From: Cryoendolithus antarcticus
Lineage: Eukaryota > Ascomycota > Dothideomycetes > Cladosporiales > Cladosporiaceae
Reading direction: 5' to 3'
Length of the DNA stretch: 64,000 bases
Assembly: GCA_002077065.1 (NCBI GenBank)
Contig: NAJO01000034.1
Span: 124,001-188,000, forward strand
In this document: piece after piece, positions 21,243-32,437 of the stretch
How the letters are laid out: every line of letters starts with the position of its first letter
Position numbering within the stretch: position 1 is the first letter of the stretch
Notes under the pieces: model-generated
What the model was told of the DNA's origin: nothing
Seen by the model: only the letters and a program-made list of their open reading frames with translations
Databases searched by the model: none
Translations under genes and position numbers: made by a program

Positions 21243-21823
21243 TTACTCGTCCTTGTGGTGAATGTTCACCTTCGGGTTCCAGAACAGCGTCTTGTCACCG
21301 TCGCCCCAGAAGTAGTTCTTGGTGCGGATATTTTGGTATGGGTATTCGGGTCTGTCTTCGAGCGTCGGGCCGTGTGCGACGTGCTCCCAATGCTCGGTCC
21401 AGAGGCGGTAGGCGTTGACGCCAGCCATGACGAGGCAGGGAATGACGATGTAGATGGACATCTTGCGCCATGTATCTGTGGTCACCTGTCAGTAAGGTGT
21501 CGGAAGACTGGGAACAAGCTCCTGCGCTGGGCGCGAGGTAGACGGCAAATTTCCAAGCCCATGGGACAGCTCTCGTGTGCCAACAGCTTTGCAGCCGCGT
21601 GGTGTGTTTGTGTCCAATCGTATGGCATTCACGTGGACATACCTGATGTGCTGGCGGCATGATCTTTCACTGCCTGTCTCTCGCGATTGAAGGCATTGTC
21701 TGCCGGGCCCTCGAGACCTTTGCCCGCTGTGCCGGAGTCGAAGCGCTTTCCCAACTGCTTCACGGGGTGTTGTGCGCGAAAGGCAGGGCGGGCAGCGCGG
21801 ACTGCTGTGCGCAAGCCGAGCAT
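21243..21823 (-). CDS. COX13: Cytochrome c oxidase subunit VIa
   Basis: Two exons, complement of 21643-21823 and 21243-21475, with a 167-nt intron; 137 residues. The first exon encodes a mitochondrial presequence rich in Arg and Ala (MLGLRTAVRAARPAFRAQ). The second holds the membrane helix (KMSIYIVIPCLVMAGVNAYRL) and the family C-terminus with EHWEHVAHGP, RPEYPYQNIR and WGDGDKTLFWNP. The protein is a nuclear-encoded subunit of complex IV in the inner membrane that tunes its activity. The acceptor ACCACAG at 21476-21482 was chosen because it joins the frame at Asp-Thr-Trp. The intron is about three times longer than its neighbours. The gene converges with APC5. Confidence 0.92.
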
Positions 21824-22180
21824 GGTGGTGGATCGGACGTGTGAGTCGAGTCGGAGCGTCTTCTTGCTGGTCGAAAGTACTGTAGCTGGATAGGTGTGGG
21901 ATACTGCCAATGGCAAAGTGACCTAGCTGCCGTGAGGTCCTTGTGTGGAGTGAGCTACGGCCCACGTGCGGATGGAGCGGAGCTTCCCGACGCTAGCAGC
22001 GAGTGGCCGATAATGGATGTCAAACCGACCTTACACAAGTTGTTCCATACTTCCACCAAGACACAGACGGTCTGTAGCAGAGGCATGAGATCTTCCGTTC
22101 ATGATGGCGCTCAGATATGAGACAATGTCGAGTCGATCCATTGAGCCATCAGCAGACAACTATCTGACGACGCGATTGGA
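21824..22180. other. Divergent promoter region of COX13 and the carrier gene
   Basis: 357 bases between the COX13 start on the minus strand and the carrier start on the plus strand. No further feature was recognised. Confidence 0.45.
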
Positions 22181-23837
22181 ATGGACGCCAGCTCAAAGCT
22201 AGCCGACCACCAGATTGTGGAAGACCAGTCGCGCGGGCACCGCCATCGAAAGAGAAAACGCGATGCAGCAACCGGAACCTACGCGGCCACTTTACGAGCC
22301 TTGAGCGCTCGCACGCTGGGCTTCTGGTTTAGAGCACCCGTAAGGACGTTCTTCCGAACGAGAGTCGAGTAAGTACATCACAGAGCTCATATATATCGCT
22401 CAGCGCGCAGTCGTTGACAGGTGAGCAGCTATATGGTAAGCTTTCCTTTCCGCCCTCTCACTTCTGCCCGCTTCAGAAGGCTGGCATTTGCACGAGTGCT
22501 TCCGAAATTCAGACCTCGACGCGCTCGCATCTCGATCGATACAGATGTTTTCATCCAACATGATCCAGATGCGCAGTAGCATCCCTGTGAAACGCAAATT
22601 ATCTCTGCGCGTATGTTTCTCGACTCGTTGAGAGTGAACGCGTGGGGAAGTTTGCGCACTTTCTTCCCTATGGGAGGAGTCCTGCCGGCTTCGGCGAGTT
22701 TCAGTCCGTATACGTCTTTCCGTATATGTCTCCAGATATCTAACCGCGCAAGACTGCTGTGGATTGTAGACTGACGCTTGGCCGCAGGGCTATGTTCGAG
22801 CCGTGAGCCCCAAAGGGCAGCCCGGCGAAAAATGGTCATGGAGGATGACTTCGCCAGTCATGCTCGCGCACGCAGTGCGAACACAAGGATGGACGTTCAT
22901 TCCAAGTCAGGTAATTCCACCTCTGCTGGCGAACACCGCAATCAGTGCGGTCTGCTACGCAACCTACCTGCAAGCACTCGCTGCTCTGGACCCGCCCTCG
23001 TCCGGAGCCTTGAAGCGAGTTTACCCTCCGCCACCATTCTCCACAACTTTCACGGCTGGTGCTGCTGCTGGTGCCGCACAGAGCCTTGTCGCAGCACCGT
23101 TCGATGCCCTCCAGGTACGGTTTCGAGCGTCAGAGCTTCTTCACGGCAAGTATAGCAACATGTGGTCGTACGCGTACCACAAATTGCGCGCGATAGGGCT
23201 CCGTGGTATCTTTGCTGGATCATCACTATCACTCTGCAAAGATAGCGCCGGCTACGGTCTCTTCTTCGGCACCTTCGAATTCGTCAAGTCGCAATGCTTC
23301 TACACGTTCGTCTCCCAGTACTACGGCTCTTTTGGCACACTCTCAGCCGCGAAGCAAGATCTCATACGATCACAGCAGACCGCGGAAAGCTCTGATCTTA
23401 TTCCCACTATCGAGCCACACTACATGATCGAGCCGATCTTCATCATGGCTGCAGGGGTCGCAGCCAGTTTCGCGCAGCAGCTTGTGCAGTATCCGCTGTC
23501 CCGCGTACAAGACGTACATCATGGTAGACTGGCGGGCATTGACACTGGCTTAATGGATGGTCGCAGCGCTGCTAGATCAAGTGCTCTGCATCTGTATCAG
23601 AGGGCATACGGAAAGACGTTTCGCCGAGTTGTCGTCTCGGCACGACGCTCATTTCGGACAGGTCCTGCAGGTCTTATGTTTTGGCTCTATAGCGGTATGC
23701 TGTCAAGTACACTTCGTCAAGTTCCCAGCGCGAGCGTCGGCTTGATGGCATTTGAGGTGATCAGGAGGAAGTACGCATTGGAAGCAGACGTGGTGCGAAT
23801 ACACATAGAATCTGGCTACGACATTCTGCTGGCGTAA
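22181..23837 (+). CDS. Fungal mitochondrial carrier family protein with a 7-nt exon
   Basis: Exons 22181-22368, 22429-22435 and 22788-23837 give 414 residues. The 7-nt exon CTATATG restores the phase and yields RVDYM joined to GYVRAVSP, which matches the start of this carrier group as I know it. Intron 1 is 60 nt; intron 2 is 352 nt, unusually long for the window, with a CTGAC branch and CGCAG acceptor. The third exon has the Gly-rich helix TFTAGAAAGAAQSLVAAPFDALQVRF. The carrier signature PxDxxK/R is degenerate: PFDALQ in one repeat and PLSRVQ in the other. Carriers move metabolites across the inner mitochondrial membrane; the substrate is unknown. Genes of this type occur in the MAT flank of related fungi. 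If the small exon is wrong, a different short exon in intron 2 must exist. Confidence 0.8.
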
Positions 23838-24035
23838 AATCTGATGGTAGTAATCTTACAGTCTATAAAGTATGCTACATCTGTACATTAATATATCGTG
23901 GAGTCATTTATCGTTGCGCATCTTCGTCATTCCTAATCCTCTCCCTCGTGTGTTTCGCCGTACTTTGTACATCTGAATTACCTCGCGTACTTCTAACATC
24001 CCCATGCCAATATTCTCCTTCCCAATCTCTTGCGC

Positions 24036-27005
24036 TCAGGATCGCACACGATCAATGCCGAGTGAAGGACGCCCGTTCCTGCCAGTGAAGACGCCAATAG
24101 CGTAGCGCTGACTCACATCCGGGTTATGCTCGATCGGCCGGCGTTGGGGTACATTTGCGAGTCGGCGAATGGAGTCGACGATGCTGGTGGTTGACTCTGC
24201 GGCTGGTAGTCGAGCAGCCGGGCGGGTGATCGCACTGGCTGGTGCTATGAGCCGTGTAACCAAGGCCACTTTCGAGACCGACTGATGGAAAGCGACATCA
24301 TCTATGATTTTACTCTCTCGCACCAGGGAGATGAAGTCGGCGAAGGTCCTTCCCCGATTGCTCTCATCAGATTTCGAGTGTGCTAGCCGTCGCTCGACTC
24401 TGCTAAAAGGCAATAGTAGTATCCAGCTAAGCGCGAAGAGTGTGACCAGAGTAGTCAATGCATAGTACGCAGGCATGTGCGCGGTGATCTGGACTCTTTG
24501 CTGATCGATTATAAACTGAGCCCAGAAAAAGCCCCCCCCAAGGACTGGCAGTGCCGCGGCGACCAGTGAGATGAGAGTCAGCAATGCAAGTCTGAAATTC
24601 CCATTGAATATCGCTGCAAGTGTGACTATCACGGGCAGCTGTGCCGAGTAAGATATTAAGAGGCTTCGTTCGGCCGTAGCGCCAAGACGCGGTCGGTCTG
24701 CGCTTCTCTTCTCATCATCATAAGTATTGTGCTGATCCTCTTCGAGCAGAGCGAAGAACGGAGCAAGTCGTCGGTGTGCGCCGTCACACTCCAACCAGAA
24801 TAGCAGACACAGCTCTCCTAAGAGAGCAGGCAGGAAGGAGTAGAGGAAATTGGTGCTGCTGAAACCCATCCTGGTGACTGGAGCCGGGACATCAGGCTCG
24901 AAGCCTGCGCTGACTCGAGTGCTAGGAAGGTAGCTGACGATTAGAAATGCCAGCAGCAGGACTACGGCTGCGATTGCCCACAGCGAAGTGTATATCGGCC
25001 TCAGGAACCACGGCAGTGATATACTCGCAGAGCCCACACTGGCGTCCGCGGCCGTAGAGCGATCGAGTCTGCGCTGGAGAATAGGTTCCTTGCTCCGCCT
25101 CTTCTCGTTCTCAGCGTCTGACTCTGCGCCGCTCCCGTCTCGCGAGTGGCCCATCTCGTGCACTTGACCATCACGAACGCCATACTGGCGCATCTCACTG
25201 TTTGCGGCACCATATGTATACAGCGTGGCAGCAGGACGTGTAGAAACATTCCAGTGACCGAGCCGAGCAATGGCGTCATCCTCTACATGTTCTCGCCCTG
25301 CCAAAGCGTTTGACTGAGCGATTATAGCAAGCAGGTCAGCCATGCTGCGAGGATCCCATTGCAAACCAGTTTGATGTCGGCGTCTAGTGGTGTGAATCCA
25401 CACAAGCATGGTAATAAGGCCGCCAGCAAGCGCGAGGTATAGCGCAATGACAGTCCAGACTGCTCCTTGTGTAGCAATCCAACGCCACCGACCCGTGTCA
25501 GGCGACCCATAGAAGTAGACGTTGAAGCTGGACGCCAGAAGGGGTATGGAGAACAGCTGCAGCCATGCGACAGCTTGGAATACCCCAACTGCCCACATCT
25601 TCGCACGCCAGTATTCCAGTCGCGGTTTCAAGAACCCGTCGTGGCTGAGAGGTAGATGAAGGGACTTCGCACGCGTCGCTGGAAGATCCGAGGCAAGACC
25701 GACGAACGGAGCTATGCGAGTGACAGCTCTCTGTACCTCGAAGGTCCACATCAGCAGTAGCATGCCGAGTATCGTGGGTAGATACTCGAAGACAAAGTAT
25801 CGTGAGTCGCCAAAGGTGCCATAATCCCAGAGACCCGTCTTCAGCAGGGACCATATAGCGCAGAAAAGTAGGCCCGCGGTGAAGGCCAGCACGAGAAGCA
25901 GAAAGACGCCCAGCTGCATTGGCCGTAAGATACCAGGAACAAAGTCCAGAGGATGCGACGCATCAGCCACAACAGGCTGTAGCACACTCGGGTTAAGTCG
26001 AGCGTGGCGCTGAGCATTGTCCTGCGAACGTCTCGGGTCCATGAAGTCATCGTCTACCAGTCCGCGAGCCATAAATGGAGGCGTCGACTCGCGTCGGGGA
26101 TTGCGAGGCGGTGGTGTCTCCGGAAGCAATCGAGTCTGCTCCTCCTGACGTCTCTGGAATCTTGTCTGAGCATGTTGTGCATCTCTCTCGTAGGCCAGTC
26201 CTCCCGATCGAGAGTTCAAAATCCCTGGAGAACCATCACTTGCTGCTCCGCTGGCAGACGCATATGCAGTGGCGTCTTGGCCTGCCCGAGTCTCGCCAGG
26301 TGTGCCAGGCGCAATGTAGGCAAAATTGCCTTTCTTCCCACTCCCAAGCCCGTCATATAGCCGTGACCCTCTGACTTCCTCGTCTCGAGTCAGCTGCTCG
26401 AGAGCGAAGCGGATGTACTGCTCGTCGTGCGGTCCGGGAGTTGGTGGTGATGGATCGAAGTTGCTTCGCTGGTCGATGACAGTCCCTCGCGTGGGGATAG
26501 TAGGAGAGGCGAGCACGCCACTCTCAGGTCTCTCCATCACTGTACTGGGTACAGGCTTTCGGCGCACTCCACCTTCGCGGAGATGTGCATGCTGCATAGG
26601 CGCAGGGACCACACCTCTTTCAGTACCAGCTTCGAGGCTCTGTCTGCGCTGCCCCGCCCCGCGCAATGCTGAGGTACCCGCAGTGCTATCATGCGGTTGC
26701 TGCGTTGCTAAGTTGTCGTGAGACTGCGCTGGGGTGCGATAGCGAGATGGCGGAGTCGTGTATCGAGTTATCGCAGGATTGGACCGACTTGGATCGATTG
26801 AGGATCGCGAGCGGGAGCTGTTGAGCGAGTAGTAGTCCTCAGATGCTGTGATGGACTGTTCTGAGCGGCGGTGTATGATGCTGGGACTAGATACTGAGAG
26901 GACTTGTTAGTAATGCAGCTTACGCCTGAGCTTCGTGCAGTGAGCCTTACCGTTCGTAGCCTTCAGAGCGAGTAGAGCATTATTCGGCTGTTGAAGATTC
27001 GACAT
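24036..27005 (-). CDS. Multi-span membrane protein with two DUF3433 regions
   Basis: Two exons, complement of 26951-27005 and 24036-26893, with a 57-nt intron (CTAAC branch); 970 residues. The first exon starts MSNLQQPNNALLALKATN. About 330 residues of Ser/Pro/Arg-rich, probably disordered cytosolic sequence precede the membrane part. Two related hydrophobic blocks follow, one from about residue 340 (GVFLLLVLAFTAGLLFCAIW) and one from about 645 (LWAIAAVVLLLAFLIVSYL). Each has a second segment with a pattern like ILGMLLLMWTFEVQRAVTRI or LLGELCLLFWLECDGAHRRL. This arrangement is that of fungal DUF3433 proteins, whose role is unknown; they are probably in the plasma membrane or endomembranes. 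The gene converges with the carrier gene. Confidence 0.8.
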
Positions 27006-27814
27006 TGGTTGCAGCTAGTGATAGGAATGAAGCTACAAACGCTCGCGCAGAGTGAGACAAGCAGCGCGATGCACGAGGAGAAGGCATTGTTGTTAGCTTG
27101 CATTGGTGGGTGAGTGTATTGATCAGTGGTACACATGGCGGGTATGGGGGTTGGGTACCAGCCCCCCACGGAACATAATGTTTTGCGAGAGATGAGCAAG
27201 GCAAGAGGAAATGTAATCGACAATACTTGCTATGATGCCATATGAATGTATAGCATGAGATCATGTCGACTTATGGAATTTTGCACTGTATGTGTCTGCT
27301 AATTGTAAGGTAAAGTTGATAATGGTGGAAAGTGAGGGTGTTGCCATCTGCCTCTTGCTCCGCACGTGCCACAACACTAAACACGATCAACGGCACGGCT
27401 ATTGCCGTTGACGATGGGAGGTCAAAAGAAGCAGGGATCGACGATCACGAGTTTGTAGATTTGATATGCTCTCACTGTCAGCCCGGTGGTAATTCCATGA
27501 TGGTGGCTCGGGGGTTATGGACACGATTGATCCCGAGACGGCCTTTGGACGTCTAGATAGTACCCTGAGCGACATCGATAAGGCTCTGTCTGAGAGATCC
27601 GCAATCTTGAAGAGGATCCCCGCTCCACTCCTTTTGTCACCCTCGTACAAGGGTACCTGATGCAATTCGGTGAAGACGTCAGAGCACTCTTCATGCACTC
27701 AGGGTACAAGGTGAAATTGATTCGTGGCTATCCATCTCACCGCAAGACCATATCGCCTCCCATACTGTCGCAAGCAGGATTCACCCTACGTCCCGCTGGT
27801 CTCAGTCGGTCGAC
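27006..27814. other. Intergenic, divergent promoter region
   Basis: About 810 bases upstream of both the DUF3433 gene and the F-box gene. Several short frames occur on both strands (27332-27709) with no recognisable domain. No RNA gene was found. Confidence 0.45.
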
Positions 27815-29227
27815 ATGGCACTCGACTGTCGAAGCAACTGGGAGGTCCAGATGCAAGTTCGCACGATCCAGGCTCGCAGCGTACATCGGAGTACCTTGTC
27901 GCACACTGTTGTCAGCCAGGAGGAAGTTAGCAGCGTGGTCAACAGCCCCAAGCCACCCACAAAGCCCATCCACCTCCCCGACGAGATCATCATCCACATC
28001 CTCGAGTACCTGGCTGCGCTGCCCGACGCACAGACAAGTCTCGCCTCCGTCTGCCTGCTCTCTCGTCAGTACTACAGCGCCGCGATCGTGTTCCTCTACC
28101 GTCAGCCGGTACTGTATGGCAAGAACTTCGATCCCTTCACGCGTGCCATATGCCCTTCAATCAACCTGCACGTACGCCGCAGTCCGCTGTCGAAGCTGGT
28201 GAGAATACTCGACCTGGGCAGACTGGTACACCAGGGGAGCAAAAGCGTGACCGCGCGACTGTTGGGGAGAACGAAGGAACATTTGGAATACTTCCGCGCA
28301 CCGCAGGCATCGTTCGCCGTGAATTGCTTGCCTGCTTTGGCGAAGTGTCAGTCGTTGCGAACCTTGGATTTGTCCCTTGTTTCCGAGTCTCCTCCTCTTG
28401 CCGACCTACTGCGAACTGTCGCCCGGATAGAGTCACTCCTCAATCTCTGCTTACCTCGATCTTCGGGCTTCGGCGTGCATTCGCGGCCCACCGCATTCGC
28501 CTGGCCGGGAAAGCTTGAGCATCTGGCATTGAGTGGTGGTATCGATGACCACTCCTCAAGAGGAGTAGTTGCATTCCCCGCGACACTTCGATCACTCACG
28601 CTGGAGCACTGCCCACATGCCAAAGGCTTTGCTGTAACGCATCTCTTGCGCACTGCTGTGCAAGCGCTGCCCCGACTGGAAGAAGTCCGCATCGCATATA
28701 TGCCAAGACTTTCCTCCCACGCACTCGACAGTATCTTGCTCTTACTGCCGCAAATCTACAAACTCAGCATCAGTGTCGACTACATCACACCCGCAATGTT
28801 CGACGAGAGCCACTTCAACCACAAGAGTGTTGCTCCACTCGCCGTGTTTGAGGCGCAGGGATTCGAGCCAGACCGGCCTCCAATAACTGAGGACAAGGGC
28901 GTCTTCTCGCATGCTCATTTGCGAACCTTGGAACTGACTAACTCCGGCAATCCCTCCGTCGATGACAAGATCTCTTCGATCGACATAATGCTGGCGATAG
29001 ATGACAACGTTCTGCCTGCTCTCCGTGTTGTCCGCGTGGCCAAGTCACTAGAGTGGCAAGGCCCTGCTCTTGCTGATGAGACTGAGGCTTTGGCTGACGC
29101 TCTGGTGGAGGCTAGCAAGGCGGATTGGGATGCGAAGCAAGGTCGATCTACACCTACTAGAGGACAGGATCCTGGGCTCGTGCGGCCTTGGGAGAAATGG
29201 GCTGGCGTGTGGACCTTCGACGGTTGA
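27815..29227 (+). CDS. F-box and leucine-rich protein
   Basis: A single exon of 470 codons. The F-box is at about residues 50-95: IHLPDEIIIHILEYLAALPD followed by SLASVCLLSRQYYSAAIVFLYRQP. The rest contains repeated leucine-rich segments such as LPALAKCQSLRTLDLS, FPATLRSLTLEHC and ALPRLEEVRIAYMPRLSS. F-box proteins link substrates to the SCF ubiquitin ligase through Skp1, and the leucine-rich part would choose the substrate, which is unknown. The first 45 residues before the F-box are unlike the rest, and a later in-frame start is possible. The C-terminus ends with a tryptophan-rich PWEKWAGVWTFDG. Confidence 0.8.
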   Translation: MALDCRSNWEVQMQVRTIQARSVHRSTLSHTVVSQEEVSSVVNSPKPPTKPIHLPDEIIIHILEYLAALPDAQTSLASVCLLSRQYYSAAIVFLYRQPVLYGKNFDPFTRAICPSINLHVRRSPLSKLVRILDLGRLVHQGSKSVTARLLGRTKEHLEYFRAPQASFAVNCLPALAKCQSLRTLDLSLVSESPPLADLLRTVARIESLLNLCLPRSSGFGVHSRPTAFAWPGKLEHLALSGGIDDHSSRGVVAFPATLRSLTLEHCPHAKGFAVTHLLRTAVQALPRLEEVRIAYMPRLSSHALDSILLLLPQIYKLSISVDYITPAMFDESHFNHKSVAPLAVFEAQGFEPDRPPITEDKGVFSHAHLRTLELTNSGNPSVDDKISSIDIMLAIDDNVLPALRVVRVAKSLEWQGPALADETEALADALVEASKADWDAKQGRSTPTRGQDPGLVRPWEKWAGVWTFDG

Positions 29228-30073
29228 GGTATTCATGACTGGGCTGGTCGGGACTGTGACGCTGCGCCGCAGTCACTCCCTTTCTTGAATCTCTGATATC
29301 ATTCCCGCCATTGTCTCGTGCTCTGCAATCACGTCCTCGCGCTTGCAACAACATCGAGGAATGGCTTTGTCCTCGTGAAGTCTGCTGGATGACAATGTCT
29401 GCCTTGTCCCCGTCTGCCGATGATTCTTCGAGTGGGCCATTGGATAATGCAGCACGCAGGATAGGTGCTTTGGACGAAGTTTGAGCTCTGTTGAGTCCCA
29501 TGGACTCTATGAGTGAGCTGAGGTAAGAGACTGAAAGGGTGAATGTGCGGTGCTGCCATACTTCGATGCTCTATGGACTACGCGTACCCACTCACTGCAT
29601 CGCTCAGTCAGAACATCCTGGAGCTTCTCACTGGATTGAAAGTCAGTTCTTCAGATCGAAGGCAGCTCAGTGTGTAAGTCTCTGGCTGCGGGTCCAGGCT
29701 GTGACTTGTCACGCGAGCAATGTTGACTTGCTCTACTTTGTAAGTATGCTCTTCTTTCACCGATACTCGTCGATATCCTCTCAATAGGCACTTCATGCAT
29801 ACTAAACTAAGCCATCGTCACTTCCATACTCAGTTCAGGGGAGCAGGAGCTCACTATCACTGCCTGCCTCAATGATGTCGCTGGCTTGGCAAGGCTTGTG
29901 CACGTGCTCGCTGTCGGCCCTCTGTGTATTTAATCGATTTGCTTCCACAATATTCTCTCCGACACTCATCCACCACCTGCACCACAACACGCACATCTTC
30001 GTCCACCTCCCTTGTCTATCACATCCATCTACACAACACAAACACCACAACGACCTCATCACAATCAATCGAC
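29228..30073. other. Intergenic and 5' leader of the helicase gene
   Basis: About 850 bases. The last 100 before ATG 30074 are rich in CA and CAAC runs (cacaacacaaacaccacaac), as in leaders of highly expressed fungal genes. No other gene was recognised. Confidence 0.5.
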
Positions 30074-32045
30074 ATGGCTGACGGATGGGGCGCTCCCGCC
30101 GCAGGCGCTGTCGATGAGCCCTGGTGTGCACCATCTGTTGCTGATAGCCACGACAAGCCTACGCCAGCGGATGACTCAGTCAACGACATGATCTCAAGCG
30201 CTGTGGCCAACCCTCCACTCAATGATGCCAACAGCGAGGAGTACAAGCTCAAGGCGGCCGAGGCTGGCTGGGGTGCAAAGATGCCTGTTGACTACGAGAT
30301 CTACAATCAGCGCGGCGGTGACTTCGCCGATTACATGGGCAAGGGCGCTGTGTACGAGTGGAGCGACGATTTCGGCGATGTGGCGCCAGAGCTGCCTGAG
30401 CTTGAGCAGCACCTCTTTGGCGGGGAATTTCGCATCCGCCGTGGCGGCAACTACAAGGCCTTGGAGATGCAGGTAAACACTGAGGGTCCCAAGGCTCTCG
30501 CGCCTGCCCGCACTGTGAGTACTTCCTGACTCCACCTTCAATCATCTCCTTTGACTGACGTCCATCTAGTTCCCCACCGCTGGTCTTCATCCGGTGATGC
30601 TTGACAACGTTGTCAACAAATGCCAGTACCCTGAGCCGACGCCGATTCAACAATACACAATTCCCGCGGTTCTGCAAGGCAACGATGTCATCGCTGTTGC
30701 GCAGACAGGTCAGTCGATCCTGTCTCAAGTGTCAAAACAATAGATCATACCCGCTGACACTCGACTAGGCTCCGGCAAAACTGCAGCCTACCTCATCCCT
30801 GTCCTCTCGCGCTTGATGGGCAAGGCCAAGAAGCTTTGCGCACCCAAGGCTCGTCCTCAGGGCCCCGGCGTTCGCGCTGAGCCTCTCGTAGTCATCGTCG
30901 TGCCCACGCGCGAGCTCGCGATCCAGGTATTCGACGAGACTCGCCGGCTATGCTACCGCAGTATGCTCCGGCCCGTGGTTGCTTACGGCGGTCTTCCACT
31001 CAGCCAGTGCCTTGATGAGCTTGCCAAGGGATGTGACATTCTCATCGCTTCGCCCGGCCGTCTCTGCGATCTGATGGAGCGTCCCAGTGCGCTTACCATG
31101 TCGCGCATCAAGTACACGATCCTCGATGAGGCCGACGAGATGCTTCATACCGACTGGGAGGAAGAGCTTGGCAAGATCATGGCTGGTGGCGACGCCAACG
31201 AGGACGCCGATCATACATACCTCATGTTCTCCGCTACCTTCCCCGCTCCTCTCCGCAAGCTCGCTCGCGAGTACATGGCAGTCGATCATTACCTCCTCCG
31301 TGTCGGCCGTGCTGGTTCGACCCACAAGAACGTTCAGCAGAACGTTATCTACGTCGACCGGGACCGTAAGCGCGATGCGCTTTTCGATCTCCTCTACACG
31401 AGTGACCCGGCCCGCACCCTCATCTTCTGCAATTCCAAGGCTGCTGTCGACCAGGTCGATGACTTCCTATACAACCGCCACCTCCCCACCACCTCGATTC
31501 ATTCCGGCCGCTCGCAGCGTGAGCGCGAGGACTCCATCCGTGCCTTCCGCTCTGGCAAGGCGCCCATCCTCATCGCCACTGGCATATCTTCTCGCGGCTG
31601 GGACGTTGCGAACATCGCGCACGTCATCAACTACGACCTGCCATCCGCCATGCACGGCGGTATCAACGAGTATGTACACCGCATCGGCCGCACTGCTCGC
31701 ATGGGTCACAAGGGACTGGCCACCTCTTTCTACAACGACCGTGACGAGGAGCTGGCGCAGGCTCTTGTAAACGTCCTTGCCGAGAGTGGCAGCGACATTC
31801 CGGAGTTCCTTGCTCATCTCCAGCCTGAGGAGGGTGCAGCCATCGCGTTCGATGATGACTCCGAGGATGAGCCTGAGGGTGGTGCTGTCTTTGGTGCTGT
31901 TGAGGGTGGTGATGGCACGGAGGCTGCGGTTGGAGAGACGGATGGCTTTGGTGGGGAGTCCGCATGGGGGGCTGCTGCCACTGTTGACGACGGTGGCGCT
32001 TTCGCTGCCGATGCCGATAATACGGCTGCAGCATCTGCATGGTGA
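30074..32045 (+). CDS. DEAD-box ATP-dependent RNA helicase, Ded1/Vasa-like
   Basis: Exons 30074-30514, 30570-30708 and 30769-32045 with introns of 55 and 60 nt; 618 residues. All helicase motifs are visible: Q motif PTPIQQYTIP, motif I AQTGSGKT (191-198), Ia PTRELAIQ (239-246), II DEAD (313-316), III SAT (348-350), V SRGWDVANIAHVINYD and VI HRIGRTARMG. In motif V the usual RGLD is RGWD. The N- and C-terminal tails carry Trp and Gly repeats (ADGWGAP at the start, ASAW at the end) as in Ded1 relatives. The N-terminal region with DYEIYNQRGGDFADYM is not typical of Ded1 itself, so this is better seen as a paralogue. It would unwind RNA during translation or RNP remodelling, mostly in the cytoplasm. 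Confidence 0.9.
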
Positions 32046-32437
32046 ATAGCATCATGCAACATGTGACGATGGGGCACACCGAGTGGTCGATTAGCAGGCC
32101 GGGATGGGGATGGGCAAGACTTGACTGAGCATGGCTGATGGCACAGCCCACGATGGCCTACACGGATTGATTCTAGCATAGAAGGCAATGCTAAAGTAGA
32201 ATGATACCGTCTCTGTCTCATTACATCGACCAAACCACGTCGTAGTTGCGTAGTGGGCATGGCGTGCAAGTACGGCACACCTTATATATGCGCTTATGCC
32301 GTACCTGGAAACTCCTCTGTCGCTTTCAGGGAATTCCCCTTCCTCAGTCATGTGCAATGACAACGTACTAGTCAACAAGCGCTGGCGCTTGAGCAGTCAA
32401 GAAGGCCTGGGCTAAGCTCACACGCTCCAATCCGAGT
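32046..32437. other. Convergent intergenic region
   Basis: 392 bases between the 3' ends of the helicase gene and the mitochondrial membrane-protein gene. No gene or clear structure was seen. Confidence 0.5.

Noticed and set aside
30813..32045. Helicase starting at 30813
   Set aside because: That start would lose the Q motif and Walker A; two upstream exons supply both in frame.
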